Assembly: GCF_020539525.1 (NCBI RefSeq)
Contig: NZ_JACDXX010000015.1
Coordinates: forward strand, 31,584-95,583
Source of the DNA: Pseudogemmobacter faecipullorum
GTDB taxonomy: Bacteria > Pseudomonadota > Alphaproteobacteria > Rhodobacterales > Rhodobacteraceae
Direction: 5' to 3'
DNA: 64,000 nt
The notes beneath the pieces were generated by a model that was not told the DNA's origin, ran no database searches, and was given only the letters and a program-made list of their open reading frames with translations. Made by a program: the position numbers and the translations under genes. Below, piece after piece: positions 38,254 to 49,012 of this stretch; position 1 is the stretch's first letter; each line of letters starts with the position of its first letter.

Positions 38254-39045
38254 TCAGCTGTTCAGGAACACCCGGATGGTTTCTTCGAATTCGCGTGGCT
38301 TATCGGCATGCAGCCAGTGCCCGGCACCGGCGAGCCTGGCAAATCGTGCCGCCGGGAAGCGGGCCTGGATCTCGTCGCGGTGCTCGGGGCGCACATATGG
38401 GCTCAGCGCGCCGGTCAGGAACAAAGCCGGGCCGCTGAAATGGCCCCGGGTCCCGGGCCAGCCGACGATTTTTGCCATTTCTGCCTCCAGAACCGGCAGG
38501 TTCAGCCGCCAGCGCGGCCCAGATTCGGCTTTCAGATCAAGGCTTTGCAGGAAAAAAGCGCGCAGGGCCGGATCATCGATCAGCGCGGTGAGGCGCCGGT
38601 CGGCCTCGCCACGTGAGCCGAGGTCATGCAGATCCAGCGCCTGCATCGCCTTGGCATAATGGCTCTGATCATGCGAATAGGCGACCGGGGCGATATCGGC
38701 GACCACCAGACGGCGCAGCAGATCCCCCTGGGTCAGCGCCAGCTGCATTGCCGCCTTGCCGCCCATCGAATGGCCGAGCAGATCGACCGGCTGCCCGAGC
38801 CGCTGGATGACTTCGGCCAGATCCGCCGCCATATCGGCATAGCTCTGGCTGTCGGCGCGCGGACTTTCGCCGTGATTGCGCATATCAACCGCCACCACAT
38901 CGCGCTGATCGGCGAGGCGGCGTGCGATCACATTCCAGTTGCGCGCCGAGCCGTAAAGGCCATGCGCAATCACCAGCGGCGGCAGCGCGGGCGAGACAGG
39001 GGTGGTGGCGGGGTGGCGAAGTGTTGCAAGCATGCGTGTTTCCAT
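38254..39045 (-). CDS. Alpha/beta-fold hydrolase (YbfF-like esterase)
   Basis: A 263-residue single-domain hydrolase. Nucleophile Ser93 sits in LLGHSMGGKAAM, the oxyanion region in VIAHGLYGSARNW, and the catalytic His in GAGHWLHADKP. It resembles the YbfF/abhydrolase-11 esterase group; the substrate is unknown. The start at 39045 has a weak ribosome-binding site; an ATG at 39033 preceded by GGAAAC is equally possible. It does not appear to be part of the sugar operons. Confidence 0.85.
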   Translation of the reverse strand: METRMLATLRHPATTPVSPALPPLVIAHGLYGSARNWNVIARRLADQRDVVAVDMRNHGESPRADSQSYADMAADLAEVIQRLGQPVDLLGHSMGGKAAMQLALTQGDLLRRLVVADIAPVAYSHDQSHYAKAMQALDLHDLGSRGEADRRLTALIDDPALRAFFLQSLDLKAESGPRWRLNLPVLEAEMAKIVGWPGTRGHFSGPALFLTGALSPYVRPEHRDEIQARFPAARFARLAGAGHWLHADKPREFEETIRVFLNS

Positions 39046-39145
39046 AGCGAAACCGATTGTACCCGGCCAGAGTGGTTGTCGGCTGCTGAGAGTTTGCCGA
39101 TATATTTTACCTGATTATGACGAATTTTATGATCGGGTCACAGCG

Positions 39146-39508
39146 ATGAGCGCAGTCACAATCCGCCAGATGGCAGAACGGGTTGAGGGGCTTATGACCG
39201 AGCGGCTGGGCGCGCGGGGAAGCAGCTTCGAGGCCAGGCTGCGCTCCTGTGGGCGGCGTCTGCCACGCCGGGTGCGCCGGGCGGCGCGGGCGCTGGGGCA
39301 GGCGGCCGAGATGACGCAGAACCCGAAGCTGCATGCGCGCCTCGATGAAGGCGCGATTGCCCGCGATTACGATATCTGCCTGCGCTATCTTGGCCCCCGG
39401 GCCGGCGCGGGCAGGGATGCTTTCCCGCGTCTGGCCTCGATCGCTTTCGCGCTTCTGGTCACCGGGGGCGGCTTTCTGGCCTTCCTCTACTGGCGCGGCA
39501 GGCTCTGA
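39146..39508 (+). CDS. Small hypothetical protein with C-terminal membrane anchor
   Basis: A 120-residue basic protein, function not recognised. After a start at 39146 (MSAVTIRQMAERVEGLM) it has a strongly Arg-rich helical region (about 30-60, RLRSCGRRLPRRVRRAARALG) and one transmembrane helix at the end (about 96-116, SIAFALLVTGGGFLAFLYW) with a short basic tail. This suggests a tail-anchored protein with an Arg-rich cytoplasmic head that could touch nucleic acid or lipid head groups. It is convergent with glyA across a bidirectional terminator. Confidence 0.7.
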   Translation: MSAVTIRQMAERVEGLMTERLGARGSSFEARLRSCGRRLPRRVRRAARALGQAAEMTQNPKLHARLDEGAIARDYDICLRYLGPRAGAGRDAFPRLASIAFALLVTGGGFLAFLYWRGRL

Positions 39509-39534
39509 GCCCGAAAGGCATTACCCTGTAAATG

Positions 39535-39564
39535 AAAAGCGCCGGGGCAGTGCCCGGCGCTTTT
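39535..39564. terminator. Bidirectional terminator between the hypothetical gene and glyA
   Basis: A perfect 12-bp stem AAAAGCGCCGGG / CCCGGCGCTTTT with a 6-base loop; the A/T ends give a T-tract on both strands between two convergent genes. Confidence 0.92.
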
Positions 39565-39593
39565 GGTGTCTGGATGTTCGATCCTGAAAGGTC

Positions 39594-40904
39594 TCAGAGG
39601 GTCGGATACATCGGGAAGCGGGCGCAGAGCGCTTCGACTTCGGCCTTCACTTTCGCCTCAACCGCGGCATTGCCCGCATCGCCACTGGCGGCAAGGCCAT
39701 CGACCACCTCAACAATCCAGCGCGCGATCTGGCGGAATTCCTCCTCGCCAAAGCCGCGGGTGGTGCCGGCCGGGGCGCCGAGGCGGATGCCCGAGGTGAC
39801 AAACGGCTTTTCCGGGTCAAACGGCACGCCGTTTTTATTGCAGGTGATATGGGCGCGGCCAAGCGCGGCCTCGGCCGCCTTGCCGGTCACCTTTTTCGGG
39901 CGCAGATCGGCGAGGCAGAGATGGTTATCCGTGCCGCCCGAAACGATATCGATGCCGCCCTTCATCAGCTCATCCGCCATGGCGGCGGCGTTTTTCTTCA
40001 CCTGATCCGCATAGGCTTTGAATTCGGGGCGCAGAGCCTCGCCGAAAGCCACCGCCTTGGCGGCGATCACATGCATCAGCGGACCGCCCTGCAGGCCGGG
40101 GAAGACCGCCGAATTCATTTTCTTAGCGATATCTTCATCATTGGTGAGGATCATCCCCCCACGCGGGCCACGCAGGCTCTTATGGGTGGTGGTGGTCACC
40201 ACATGGGCATGCGGCAGCGGCGAGGCATGCACGCCACCTGCGACCAGACCGGCGATATGCGCCATATCAACATGGAGATAGGCCCCGATTTCATCAGCAA
40301 TCGCCCGGAAGGCAGCCCAGTCCCATTCACGGCTATAGGCCGTGCCGCCTGCGAGGATCAGCTTCGGGCGATGCTCCAGCGCTTTGGCGCGGACCTCGTC
40401 CATATCAAGCATCTGATCCTGCTGGCGCACGCCATAGGAAATGACGTTGAACCATTTGCCCGACATATTCACCGGCGAGCCATGGGTCAGATGGCCGCCC
40501 GAATTCAGATCGAGCCCCATGAAAGTATCGCCCGGCTGCAGCAGGGCGAGGAACACCGCCTGGTTCATCTGGCTGCCGGAATTGGGCTGCACATTGGCGA
40601 ATTTGCAGCCAAACAGCTCTTTGGCGCGCTCAATCGCCAGGGTCTCGGCAATATCAACATACTGGCAGCCGCCGTAATAGCGTTTGCCCGGATAGCCTTC
40701 GGCATATTTATTGGTCAGAACCGAGCCCTGGGCCTCCAGCACCGCCAGCGAGACGATGTTTTCCGAAGCGATCAGCTCAATCTCTTCACGCTGACGGCCA
40801 AGTTCCGCGCGCACCGCGCCGAAAAGCTCGGGGTCACGCGAGGAAAGGCTTTCGGTGAAAAATCCGGCGGTCGTGAAACCTGAGGTCTCGGGACGGGTGT
40901 TCAT
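39594..40904 (-). CDS. glyA: Serine hydroxymethyltransferase
   Basis: PLP enzyme joining glycine and 5,10-methylene-THF to serine; in serine-cycle methylotrophs it is the entry step for C1 units. The 436-residue protein has the PLP lysine K242 in [16 protein letters not shown], the ELIASENI segment, and THGSPVN. The ATG at 40904 (MNTRPETSG) has AAGGAG six bases upstream; an ATG directly before it and the long upstream frame to 41027 are less likely. It lies 106 bp downstream of ppc on the same strand, so it may be the last gene of the serine-cycle run sga-mtkA-mtkB-hpr-ppc-glyA. Confidence 0.96.
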   Translation of the reverse strand: MNTRPETSGFTTAGFFTESLSSRDPELFGAVRAELGRQREEIELIASENIVSLAVLEAQGSVLTNKYAEGYPGKRYYGGCQYVDIAETLAIERAKELFGCKFANVQPNSGSQMNQAVFLALLQPGDTFMGLDLNSGGHLTHGSPVNMSGKWFNVISYGVRQQDQMLDMDEVRAKALEHRPKLILAGGTAYSREWDWAAFRAIADEIGAYLHVDMAHIAGLVAGGVHASPLPHAHVVTTTTHKSLRGPRGGMILTNDEDIAKKMNSAVFPGLQGGPLMHVIAAKAVAFGEALRPEFKAYADQVKKNAAAMADELMKGGIDIVSGGTDNHLCLADLRPKKVTGKAAEAALGRAHITCNKNGVPFDPEKPFVTSGIRLGAPAGTTRGFGEEEFRQIARWIVEVVDGLAASGDAGNAAVEAKVKAEVEALCARFPMYPTL

Positions 40905-41010
40905 CATCTGCTCCTTCATGGATCCTGGGGGCATAGCGCGGCCAGCAGCCTGGCCGGGTAACCCGATGCTATTCTTCGATATCAGATAGGGTGTCCGGCC
41001 ATTCGCGGGC

Positions 41011-43701
41011 TCAGCCCGTCCAGCCAAGACCGGCGGCGATGCAGTTCATGGACTGCAGCAGCGGCACATGGCTGACCCCGGGTTTCGTCTCATTGCGGGC
41101 CTGACGCAGCAGGGCGATCTGCAGTGCATTGCTGCGCGCCAGATGCGGACGCAGCCGTTCAAACCGGCGCTGGAACTGCGGGAAGCGGCTGGCGAGGCTG
41201 GTCTGACCGGTGATCAGCAGCACGGCTTTGCGGCTTTGTTCATATTCATCGCGGATTTTTGCATAGATCCGCTCGCCGGCCTCGCGATCCGCCACCAGCG
41301 CCGCATATCCCGCCGCAATCGGCATATCTGCCTGATAAAGCGACTTTTCCACCTCATCGATCAGCATGCGAAACACCGCCGAGCTGCCGAACATCGTGCG
41401 CAGCCGCTGTTCACCCGCCGCGCCGCGCACCTTCAGAAAATCGGCAATCGCCGTACCAACCCCATACCAGCCGGTCAGCATATGCCGGTTCTGCGACCAG
41501 GCAAAAACCCAAGGGATGGCGCGCAGATCGGCCAGGCTTTGGGCGCCATGCCGCCGTGCCGGGCGCGAGCCCAGTTTCAGCGCCGATAGCTCATCCACCG
41601 GGCTGGCCTGCTGGAAATAACGCACGAAGCCGGGGCTGTTCACCAGCCCGGACCAGGCCGCCTGTGACATGCCTGACAGCGCTTCCATCGCCTCGTCATC
41701 TTCGGGCGAGCGGTTGCGGCTGAGCCGGGTCGAAAGCGCGGTATGTTCCAGAACTGCCGCCGCGAGCAGCTCCATATTGTGGAGGGCGGTGCCGCGATTG
41801 GCATATTTAGCCGAAACCACTTCGCCCTGTTCGGTCAGTTTCAGCTGGCCATCCACCGTGCCCTCGGGCTGGGCGGCAATGGCGCGCCCGGTTGGTGCGC
41901 CGCCCCGGCTGGCGGAACCGCCGCGGCCGTGGAAGAAGGCCGGGCGCAGGCCACGCGCGGCAAGCGTTGCACTCAGGCGGCGCTGCGCCCGGTGCAGCTC
42001 CCATGTCGAGCAGAAGAAACCGCCATCCTTGCCCGAATCGGAATAGCCGAGCATCACCTCAACCGAGCCGCGCTTTTCGCGAACTGCCGCCAGATAACTG
42101 CTGTTTTCCAGTAGGTTAGCAATGATATCCGGCCCGGCGCGCAGATCCTCGATGGTTTCAAACAGCGGTACGACTGACAGCGAGGGCAGGCTTTCGCAGC
42201 GCCCGGCGGCATAGATCGCCAGAAGATAGACCGCGAGAATATCCTCGGCCGAGCGCGTCATCGAGACGATGAAGGGGCCAAAAGCTTCGGGATCGGCACC
42301 ACGGCTGCGGATCAGCCGCAGCAAGGCGAGCAGATCCTGGGCCTGGGGCGAAAGGCTCTGCGCCTCAATGCTGGTGGTCGCGGGATCGGCCAGGGCATCG
42401 CGGATCAGTTTTGCCGCCGCCGCTGTGCCGGTTGCGATGCTAAGCCCCTGGAAATGCCAGATTTCCTCAAGCACCGCATTCAGCACCGTCGAGTTTTGCC
42501 GGATGTCGAGCGCCGCAGTGCGGAAGCCGAAGACCTCGGCGCGCCAGCGCAGCGGGCGCAGATATTGCCGTGCCAGATCCTCGGCCCCGATCGCCAGCAA
42601 AGCGGTTTCGATCCGCGCGAGATCGATGACAAATTCGCGCGGGCCAGCATAGGCCGCGGCACCGGCTTCGCGGCTGGCCTGCAGCCGCAACAGTACCGCC
42701 GACAGCGCCTGGCGAAACACTTCATTGGGATTACGCGACTGAAGTGCCGCGGCGGCGCCAGAGCCTGCAACCACCTGGTTCAGCGCCACCCGTGCCTCTT
42801 CCGGCAGGCTGGCGATCCGGCAGGAGATGCTCAGCCGCTGAACCGCGGTCTGCAAGCCATCAATATGGCAGGCGAGGGCCGCGTCCTGGCCCGATTTTAC
42901 TGCAAATTCCGTGATTTCTGCCGTGACATTCGGATTTCCGTCGCGGTCACCGCCGATCCAGGAGTGAAAGCGCAGGCAGGGGCGCGCCAGTTCGGGCAGG
43001 GCGGGGCCGCGGGCCTCGCTGAAGCGCTCGAATAATTGTGGCACGGCGTCGAACAGGCTGTTGCGGAAGAACTGCAGCCCCCAGGCGATTTCATCGGCGA
43101 GGCTGGGGCGTTCGAGCCGCAATTCGCCGGTCAGCCAGAGCAGATCGATTTCGCCGCGCAATGCCTCATGCAGGCGGTTTCGTTCGCGCGGGGTCCAGCG
43201 CTCGGTTTCCAGCTCGACGAGGCGGCGATAGATGCGGCGGTGAATCTCGAGAATCGTGACGCGTTTGGCCTCGGTCGGATGGGCGGTCATCGTCGGCACA
43301 AGGTTCAGCCGCGACACTGCATCATCGATCTCGGCAGGCGAGAGGCCGTGATCGCGCAGATCGGCAAAGGCGCAGGCGAGCGAGCCCTGCACCTGTTCCG
43401 GCCCGTCTTCGGCCTCAACCCGGCGCCGCTGACGCATTGCCGCATTTTCTTCGGCAATGCGCTGCAGCTGAAACCATATGTTAAGAGCCTGCAGATAGGG
43501 TGTGGCTTCGGGCCCTTCGGGAATTGGACCGGCAGCTTCGGTTGTCAGCCATTCGGCGACTTTCGCGGCGCGGCGGCTGACCACGTCGCGCAGCAGATCA
43601 AACAGCAAGGCGCGCAGGCGCGCCGCATCGCTCTCATCGCCGCCGCGCCCCGAAAGGGGCTCGGCCTCCACAAATCTTTCGGCCAGCAGCTGTTGCATCA
43701 T
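41011..43701 (-). CDS. ppc: Phosphoenolpyruvate carboxylase
   Basis: Fixes bicarbonate onto PEP to give oxaloacetate; in the serine cycle it supplies the C4 acid for malyl-CoA. The 896-residue protein has catalytic His141 in [12 protein letters not shown], the Arg/Gly loop [35 protein letters not shown], and a C-terminus ending GLGWTG (usually -NTG). Length is normal. The start overlaps the stop of the hydroxypyruvate reductase gene (ATGA). Context marks it as the serine-cycle enzyme rather than a purely anaplerotic one. Confidence 0.95.
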   Translation of the reverse strand: MMQQLLAERFVEAEPLSGRGGDESDAARLRALLFDLLRDVVSRRAAKVAEWLTTEAAGPIPEGPEATPYLQALNIWFQLQRIAEENAAMRQRRRVEAEDGPEQVQGSLACAFADLRDHGLSPAEIDDAVSRLNLVPTMTAHPTEAKRVTILEIHRRIYRRLVELETERWTPRERNRLHEALRGEIDLLWLTGELRLERPSLADEIAWGLQFFRNSLFDAVPQLFERFSEARGPALPELARPCLRFHSWIGGDRDGNPNVTAEITEFAVKSGQDAALACHIDGLQTAVQRLSISCRIASLPEEARVALNQVVAGSGAAAALQSRNPNEVFRQALSAVLLRLQASREAGAAAYAGPREFVIDLARIETALLAIGAEDLARQYLRPLRWRAEVFGFRTAALDIRQNSTVLNAVLEEIWHFQGLSIATGTAAAAKLIRDALADPATTSIEAQSLSPQAQDLLALLRLIRSRGADPEAFGPFIVSMTRSAEDILAVYLLAIYAAGRCESLPSLSVVPLFETIEDLRAGPDIIANLLENSSYLAAVREKRGSVEVMLGYSDSGKDGGFFCSTWELHRAQRRLSATLAARGLRPAFFHGRGGSASRGGAPTGRAIAAQPEGTVDGQLKLTEQGEVVSAKYANRGTALHNMELLAAAVLEHTALSTRLSRNRSPEDDEAMEALSGMSQAAWSGLVNSPGFVRYFQQASPVDELSALKLGSRPARRHGAQSLADLRAIPWVFAWSQNRHMLTGWYGVGTAIADFLKVRGAAGEQRLRTMFGSSAVFRMLIDEVEKSLYQADMPIAAGYAALVADREAGERIYAKIRDEYEQSRKAVLLITGQTSLASRFPQFQRRFERLRPHLARSNALQIALLRQARNETKPGVSHVPLLQSMNCIAAGLGWTG

Positions 43702-44672
43702 GCGACCCTGTCGCGCGGAGCGCGGCCCTCAAAATAATCACGGAGGTTTTCAAACACCCTGAATCCCATAGCCTCGCGGGTTTCGCGGGTCGCACTGCCC
43801 AGATGCGGCAGCATTACCAGATTGTCGGCATTCATCAGCTCGGTCGGGATCTGCGGCTCGCGCTCAAAGACATCGAGCCCGGCGCCGCCGATCGTGCCAT
43901 ACCACAAAGCCCGGGCGAGGGCCTGTTCATCTACCACCTCACCACGGGCGGTATTGATCAGATAGGCGCCCGGCCGCATCAGATCGAGGCGCTGCGCATT
44001 GATCAGATGGCGGTTTGCCGCGCCGCCGGGGCAGTGCAGCGAGACGAAATCGCATTGCGGCAGCAGTTCTTCGATGCTGCCGACCTGGGTGGCATTATAG
44101 CGCGCCAGCACTTCCGGCGCGATGGCAGAGCGGTTCTGCACCAGGATTTTCATGCCAAATCCATGATGCGCCCGCTGTGCCATGGCCTGACCGATCCGGC
44201 CAAAACCGATGATGCCGAGGCTCGCGCCCGAAACTTTGGTGCCGATCAGATGGGTGGGGCGCCAGCCGGTCCAGCGGCCTGCGCGCAGCTCACGCTCACC
44301 TTCTCCCGCGCGGCGCGCCGCCATCAGCATCAGCGTCATGGCGATATCGGCGGTGCATTCGGACAGAACATCCGGCGTATTGGTCACCAGAATGCCGCGT
44401 TCTTTGGCGGCGCTGGTATCGATATGGGAAAAGCCAACGCCATAATTGGCAAGGATTTTCACCCGCGCGCGGCCATCGCCAAAGGCCTCGGCGGGCAGCT
44501 TGTCGGTCACTGTCGGCAGGACCGCATCAAAGCCCTGAAAGGCATCGCGGAATTCCGCGATGCCGAGGGGTTTATCGGCCTGATTGAGCTGGAGATCAAA
44601 GACCTCGGACATCTTCGTCTCGACCGCTTCGGGCCAGCGACGGGTGACAAGAACTCTGGGTTTCGCAGCCAT
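43698..44672 (-). CDS. hprA: Hydroxypyruvate reductase / D-glycerate dehydrogenase
   Basis: NAD(P)H-dependent reduction of hydroxypyruvate to D-glycerate, the serine-cycle step after serine-glyoxylate transamination. The 324-residue D-2-hydroxyacid dehydrogenase shows the Rossmann motif GIIGFGRIG (about 153-161) and the catalytic triad Arg243 in NTARGEVV, Glu272 in FEREP and His290 in MLPHLGSAT. Glyoxylate-reductase activity is possible, but placement between ppc and mtkB supports the serine-cycle role. The 4-bp overlap with ppc indicates coupling. Confidence 0.92.
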   Translation of the reverse strand: MAAKPRVLVTRRWPEAVETKMSEVFDLQLNQADKPLGIAEFRDAFQGFDAVLPTVTDKLPAEAFGDGRARVKILANYGVGFSHIDTSAAKERGILVTNTPDVLSECTADIAMTLMLMAARRAGEGERELRAGRWTGWRPTHLIGTKVSGASLGIIGFGRIGQAMAQRAHHGFGMKILVQNRSAIAPEVLARYNATQVGSIEELLPQCDFVSLHCPGGAANRHLINAQRLDLMRPGAYLINTARGEVVDEQALARALWYGTIGGAGLDVFEREPQIPTELMNADNLVMLPHLGSATRETREAMGFRVFENLRDYFEGRAPRDRVA

Positions 44673-44688
44673 TCCGGCCTCCCTCTGA

Positions 44689-45576
44689 TCAGGCAGCTTT
44701 CAGGACACGGGCGATGGTCTCGCCAATGACCGAAGGATTTTCGGCGACGGTGACGCCCGCCGCAGACAGGATCTCGACCTTCTCGCTGGCGCTTTCGCCA
44801 AAGGCCGAGATGATCGCCCCGGCATGGCCCATGGTGCGGCCTTTCGGGGCGGTCAGACCGGCGATATAGGCAACGACTGGCTTCGTCATGTGATTTTGAA
44901 TGTAATCAGCCGCTTCCGCTTCCTGCGGCCCGCCGATTTCACCGATCAGGCAGACGATTTCGGTCTCGGGGTCATTCTCGAACTGCTCGAGAATATCGCG
45001 GAAGCTAGAGCCGTTGATCGGGTCACCGCCGATGCCGACCGAGGTCGAGATGCCGATGCCGCGATCTTTCAGCTGCTGCGCCGCCTCATAGCCCAGCGTC
45101 CCCGAGCGCCCGACGATGCCGACCGGGCCGGGCAGGTAAATATGGCCGGGCATAATGCCGACCAGCGATTTGCCGGGCGAGATCGTGCCGGCGCAGTTCG
45201 GGCCGGTCAGCACCATGCGGCGCTCTTTCGGATAACGCATCATATAGCGTTTGACGCGGATCATATCCTGGGCCGGAATGCCGTCGGTGATGCAGACGCA
45301 GTAGCGGATCCCGCCATCGGCGGCCTCCATAATGCTGTCAGCGGCGAAGGGCGGCGGAACAAAAACGAGGCTGGCCTCGGCGCCGGTGGCTTCAACCGCT
45401 TGTTTTACCGTGTCAAAAACCGGCACGCCATGGACGCTCTCGCCCTTTTTGCCCGGCACGACACCGCCGACCAGACGGGTGCCATAATCGAGCATTTCCT
45501 TGGCGTGAAACTGCGCCATCCGGCCGGTGATGCCCTGGATGATGACGGGGGTATTGCGATCCAGAAAAATGCTCAT
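44689..45576 (-). CDS. mtkB: Malate-CoA ligase alpha subunit
   Basis: Forms malyl-CoA from malate, CoA and ATP together with MtkA. The 295-residue protein is a SucD homologue: CoA-binding N-terminal Rossmann domain ([18 protein letters not shown]), the active-site phosphohistidine His251 in [12 protein letters not shown], and [10 protein letters not shown]. By sequence alone it could be succinyl-CoA synthetase alpha; adjacency to sga, hpr, ppc and a malyl-CoA lyase indicates malate thiokinase. The start overlaps the mtkA stop by 4 bp. Confidence 0.92.
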   Translation of the reverse strand: MSIFLDRNTPVIIQGITGRMAQFHAKEMLDYGTRLVGGVVPGKKGESVHGVPVFDTVKQAVEATGAEASLVFVPPPFAADSIMEAADGGIRYCVCITDGIPAQDMIRVKRYMMRYPKERRMVLTGPNCAGTISPGKSLVGIMPGHIYLPGPVGIVGRSGTLGYEAAQQLKDRGIGISTSVGIGGDPINGSSFRDILEQFENDPETEIVCLIGEIGGPQEAEAADYIQNHMTKPVVAYIAGLTAPKGRTMGHAGAIISAFGESASEKVEILSAAGVTVAENPSVIGETIARVLKAA

Positions 45577-46772
45577 TTCACGATCCTCATCCGGGTGTTC
45601 TGGGTCTTGTCATGGCTCCAGGCCGAGACCGCGCGCTCGGCCGCCTCCATCAGAGAGGTGGCGCGGATGATCGGAAGCCCGCTTTTTGCAAGAATTTTCA
45701 GCCCCTCATCGACATTGGTTCCGGCCAGGCGCACCACGACCGGCACGTCCACCGGATTGGCCTGCAGCGCCTGCACCACGCCCTCGGCCACCCAGTCACA
45801 ACGGTTAATGCCAGCGAAAATATTCACAAGGATCGCCTGCACATTCTCATCCGAATTGACGAGGCGGAAGGCCTTGGCCACGCGCTCAGGCGTCGCCCCG
45901 CCACCGATATCGAGGAAGTTCGCAGGCTCTCCCCCGGCCAGTTTGATCGTATCCATAGTGGCCATGGCCAGACCGGCGCCGTTGACGATACAGCCGATAT
46001 TGCCGTTCAGCCCGATATAGGACAGGCCACGGTCGGCGGCGCGGCTTTCGCGCGGGTCTTCCTGGCTCTTGTCGCGCAGCTCGGCCACATGGGGGTGGCG
46101 GAATAAAGCATTGCTGTCAAAGGTCATTTTCGCGTCGAGCGCCAGAATGCGGCGGTCGGTGGTCAGCACCAGCGGGTTGATCTCGACCATGGTCGCATCA
46201 AGCTCGGTAAAGGCGCGGTAACAGCCAAGCAGGGTGCGCACCATCTGCTGGATCATGTCATTGGGGATGTTCAGCGCGAAAGCGATCTCGCGGGCCTGGA
46301 ATTCCTGCAGCCCCACCGCCGGCTCAACGGTTGAGCGCACGATGCTTTCCGGCTTCTGCGCCGAGATTTCCTCGATCTCCATGCCGCCCTCGGAAGAGGC
46401 GACGATCATCACCCGCTGCGAGGAACGGTCGAGCACGAAACCAAGGTAAATTTCGCGCTCAAACGGCACCGCTGCCTCGACATAGATGCGGTAGATGCCT
46501 TTGCCTTCGGCGCCGGTCTGATGGGTGACGAGGCGACGGCCGAACAAGGCATTGGTCGCGTCCTGGATTTCGTGTTCCGAGCTGCAGACCTTAACGCCAC
46601 CGGCCTTGCCGCGGCCACCGGCATGGACCTGGGCTTTGACGATCCAGCGTGATCCGCCCATTTCACGGGCGCGATAGGCGGCCTGTTCGGGGCTATAGGC
46701 CAGCGCGCCATCCGGGATGGCGACGCCAAATTTCTGCAAAATCTCTTTTGCCTGATATTCATGAATGTCCAT
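45573..46772 (-). CDS. mtkA: Malate-CoA ligase beta subunit
   Basis: ATP-grasp subunit of malate thiokinase, SucC homologue, 399 residues. It starts [17 protein letters not shown] at 46772, with GGGAGGG upstream; the open frame to 46973 is rejected because it overlaps sga and lacks homologous sequence. Visible: ATP-grasp [15 protein letters not shown] (about 45-60), [13 protein letters not shown] and the C-terminal CoA-ligase domain with [13 protein letters not shown]. It lies 76 bp after sga and is coupled to mtkB. Confidence 0.92.
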   Translation of the reverse strand: MDIHEYQAKEILQKFGVAIPDGALAYSPEQAAYRAREMGGSRWIVKAQVHAGGRGKAGGVKVCSSEHEIQDATNALFGRRLVTHQTGAEGKGIYRIYVEAAVPFEREIYLGFVLDRSSQRVMIVASSEGGMEIEEISAQKPESIVRSTVEPAVGLQEFQAREIAFALNIPNDMIQQMVRTLLGCYRAFTELDATMVEINPLVLTTDRRILALDAKMTFDSNALFRHPHVAELRDKSQEDPRESRAADRGLSYIGLNGNIGCIVNGAGLAMATMDTIKLAGGEPANFLDIGGGATPERVAKAFRLVNSDENVQAILVNIFAGINRCDWVAEGVVQALQANPVDVPVVVRLAGTNVDEGLKILAKSGLPIIRATSLMEAAERAVSAWSHDKTQNTRMRIVK

Positions 46773-46848
46773 GCGCGGCCCTCCCTGACCGGTTCTGGTT
46801 TCTGTGGCGCGTCCCGGCCCCTCTCCCCGGGCCGGGACGCCAGAAGGC

Positions 46849-48042
46849 TTATTCCGCGGCCAGGGCCATGGAGCGGCTGTTGCTCTGGCGCCAGAATTCC
46901 CCGGCAGCTGCGACACCTGCACCGGCCTCGACCGGCAGACCGCTGTCGCGCATCGCCATTTCGGTGATGCCAAGCGCGCTCATCAGCATCAGCTCATTCA
47001 GATCGCCCAGATGGCCGATGCGGAAGACTTTGCCCGCCACCACCGAGAGACCGGCGCCGAGCGACAGGCCATAGCGCTCATAGGCGCGGGCGATGACTTT
47101 GCGCGCATCATGGCCTTCCGGCACGACGATGGCGCTGACAGTGTCGGAATACCATTTCGGCTCCCGCGCACAGAGCGTCATATTCCAGGCCGAAATCGCA
47201 CGGCGCACGCCTTCGGCGAGGAAACGGTGGCGGGCCCAGATGTTTTCCAGCCCCTCGGCCTCGATCCGGTTCAGCGAGGCGCGCAGCCCGTGCAGCATAT
47301 GCATCGGTGGGGTATAGGGGAAATAGCCGGTGGCATTGGTGGCGATCATGTCTTTGAAATCAAAGTAGCACCGGCGCAGGCCCGCAGTTTTCGAGGCCTC
47401 GAGCGCCTTCTGACTGACCCCGATCAGCGCGAGGCCGGCCGGCATCATAAAGCCCTTTTGCGAACCGGCGACCGCCAGATCGACGCCCCAGTCCTCCATG
47501 TGGAATTCCAGCGAACCGATCGAGGAAATGCCATCGACATAGAGCATGGCCGGATGGTCGGCCGCATCCATCACCCGGCGCAGCCCGCCGATATCGCTGG
47601 TCACGCCGGTCGCGGTTTCATTATGGCAGGCGAGGATGGCTTTGATCTCGTGCTTTTTGTCGGCCTCCAGCCGGGCGGCGACAGCGTCGAGCGGCACGCC
47701 GGTGCCCCAGTCGCATTCGAGCACCTCAACATCGAGGCCCATGCGCTGGCACAGATCGACCCAGAGCAGGCTGAACTGGCCAAAGCGCGGTGCCAGAACC
47801 TTATCGCCCGGCGAGAGCGTATTGGTGATCGAAGCTTCCCAGCCGCCGGTGCCGGTGGCGGGGAACAGGAAGACCTGGCCGGTCTCGGTGCGGAAAACCT
47901 TCTTCAGATCCTGAAACAGCGGCAGCACGAGGCCGGGCACATCGGGGGAGCGGTGATCCTCCATCGGGACGTCCAAAGCTTTGCGAATCGCTTCGGGCAC
48001 ATTGGTCGGGCCGGGCACAAACAGGCCTCTGGTTCCTTGCAT
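46849..48042 (-). CDS. sgaA: Serine-glyoxylate aminotransferase
   Basis: PLP enzyme converting serine plus glyoxylate to hydroxypyruvate plus glycine, the defining transamination of the serine cycle. The 397-residue protein has the PLP lysine K196 in [12 protein letters not shown], the [13 protein letters not shown] opening and [13 protein letters not shown]. The ATG at 48042 with AGGA upstream (GGGAGGAATGTC) is preferred over 48087. It is the first gene of the minus-strand serine-cycle run and is divergent from a NarL-type regulator gene across a box-rich promoter region. Confidence 0.95.
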   Translation of the reverse strand: MQGTRGLFVPGPTNVPEAIRKALDVPMEDHRSPDVPGLVLPLFQDLKKVFRTETGQVFLFPATGTGGWEASITNTLSPGDKVLAPRFGQFSLLWVDLCQRMGLDVEVLECDWGTGVPLDAVAARLEADKKHEIKAILACHNETATGVTSDIGGLRRVMDAADHPAMLYVDGISSIGSLEFHMEDWGVDLAVAGSQKGFMMPAGLALIGVSQKALEASKTAGLRRCYFDFKDMIATNATGYFPYTPPMHMLHGLRASLNRIEAEGLENIWARHRFLAEGVRRAISAWNMTLCAREPKWYSDTVSAIVVPEGHDARKVIARAYERYGLSLGAGLSVVAGKVFRIGHLGDLNELMLMSALGITEMAMRDSGLPVEAGAGVAAAGEFWRQSNSRSMALAAE

Positions 48043-48149
48043 GACATTCCTCCCAGATGTCGGGCGGCCTGATTTCCGGGCTGCCAAGATTAATCATTGA
48101 CCTCAGCAAACACAGTAGCTGAAAGTTCCACAACGGAACTAACTCCTGC

Positions 48150-48240
48150 TTTTGGGTATAATTTTGGGTAGGAAATTTCCTGCCAACTTGGGTTGATATG
48201 CGGTTGTATACCGAGAATTCACCTACCCAAATGGGTGGGT
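48150..48240. promoter_or_regulatory. Cluster of TTGGGTA boxes between sgaA and the regulator gene
   Basis: Two direct copies of TTTTGGGTA (48150-48158, 48162-48170) are spaced 12 bp apart. TTGGGTAGG (48164-48172) recurs as its exact inverse CCTACCCAA (48222-48230), followed immediately by ATGGGTGGGT. A related CTTGGGTTGA lies between them (about 48187-48196). The array fills the divergent promoter region and probably binds a regulator, perhaps the adjacent LuxR-type protein. Confidence 0.6.
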
Positions 48241-48261
48241 ATCGTTGCGGAAGGAAAGTAA

Positions 48262-48918
48262 ATGCAAAGCCTTAGCCAGGTGCCGAAACAGATCTCACTC
48301 GCGCTGGCGGACAGCAATCCGCTGGTGCTGGGCGCGATGTCCGAGATCTTTGACCGTGATCCGCGATTCTCTCTGGTGGCCACCACTGCCACCGCCGAGG
48401 GCTTCCTCGGCGCGGTGATGCGGGTGCCGGTCAGCCTGGGGATTATCGACTGGCGCATTCCGGCGCTTGGCGGCCAGAAGCTGATCGAGGTGCTGCGCGA
48501 TCAGCCGGCTGCGCCCCGGCTGATCGTCTATGGCGATGACCAGCGCGGCGAGTTGCCGCGCAAGGCGATGGTGGCGGGGGCGGCGGGATTCGTGGCGCGC
48601 TCAACCTCGGTCGATAAGCTGGTCGATACCTGCCTTGCCGTGGCCAATGGCCAGATGGTTTTCCCCTTCCTCGACGTGCGCGATCTGCAGGCCGATCCGA
48701 TCCAGCAGCTGACCCGGCGCGAGCGGGCTCTGCTCGAGGCTTTGTCGAAAGGCATGACCAATAATGACCTAGCCGCCGAATTCGGCATCTCGGCCAATAC
48801 CGTCAAATTCCACCTGTCGAATCTCTATGAAAAGCTGGGGGTGCAGAGCCGGGCTCAGGCGATTGCCTTCTTTTATTCGGCCCGGATCGGGCGGGATCCC
48901 GGCGAGCAGGCGGGCTGA
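48262..48918 (+). CDS. NarL/LuxR-type response regulator with atypical receiver
   Basis: A 218-residue protein with an N-terminal receiver domain (about 11-130) and a C-terminal LuxR HTH (about 148-205, LTRRERALLEALSKGMTNNDL and ISANTVKFHLSNLYEKLG). The phospho-acceptor Asp63 (GIIDWRIP) is present, but the acidic pair is reduced to one Asp (LADSN, Asp17), the conserved switch Ser/Thr is Gly (VYGDD) and the conserved Lys is Arg113 (FVARSTS). Phosphorylation may therefore be altered or absent. No histidine kinase gene is adjacent. It is divergent from sgaA and upstream of mcl, so it is the prime candidate regulator of the serine-cycle genes. Confidence 0.88.
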   Translation: MQSLSQVPKQISLALADSNPLVLGAMSEIFDRDPRFSLVATTATAEGFLGAVMRVPVSLGIIDWRIPALGGQKLIEVLRDQPAAPRLIVYGDDQRGELPRKAMVAGAAGFVARSTSVDKLVDTCLAVANGQMVFPFLDVRDLQADPIQQLTRRERALLEALSKGMTNNDLAAEFGISANTVKFHLSNLYEKLGVQSRAQAIAFFYSARIGRDPGEQAG

Positions 48919-49012
48919 ATTTTACGTCACAGAAATAATAATTCTTGACAGTAAAGTAATTTTATTTCCGGCATAGGGGCAGATCAGCACAATCCTGAGG
49001 AGGAGGAAAGTT

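Noticed and set aside
40905..41010. Glycine or folate riboswitch ahead of glyA
   Set aside because: The 106-bp gap is too short and shows none of the conserved elements.
44689..46772. Housekeeping succinyl-CoA synthetase sucCD
   Set aside because: The sequence alone would allow it, but position among sga, hpr, ppc and mcl fits malate-CoA ligase; true sucCD is usually next to sucAB/mdh, which are absent here.
46804..48072. Plus-strand open frame (422 codons)
   Set aside because: Antisense to sgaA, whose PLP motif and start are clear.
48945..48973. Full sigma-70 promoter for mcl1
   Set aside because: TTGACA is present but no acceptable -10 hexamer lies at 16-18 bp, so only the hexamer is mentioned in the gene entry.
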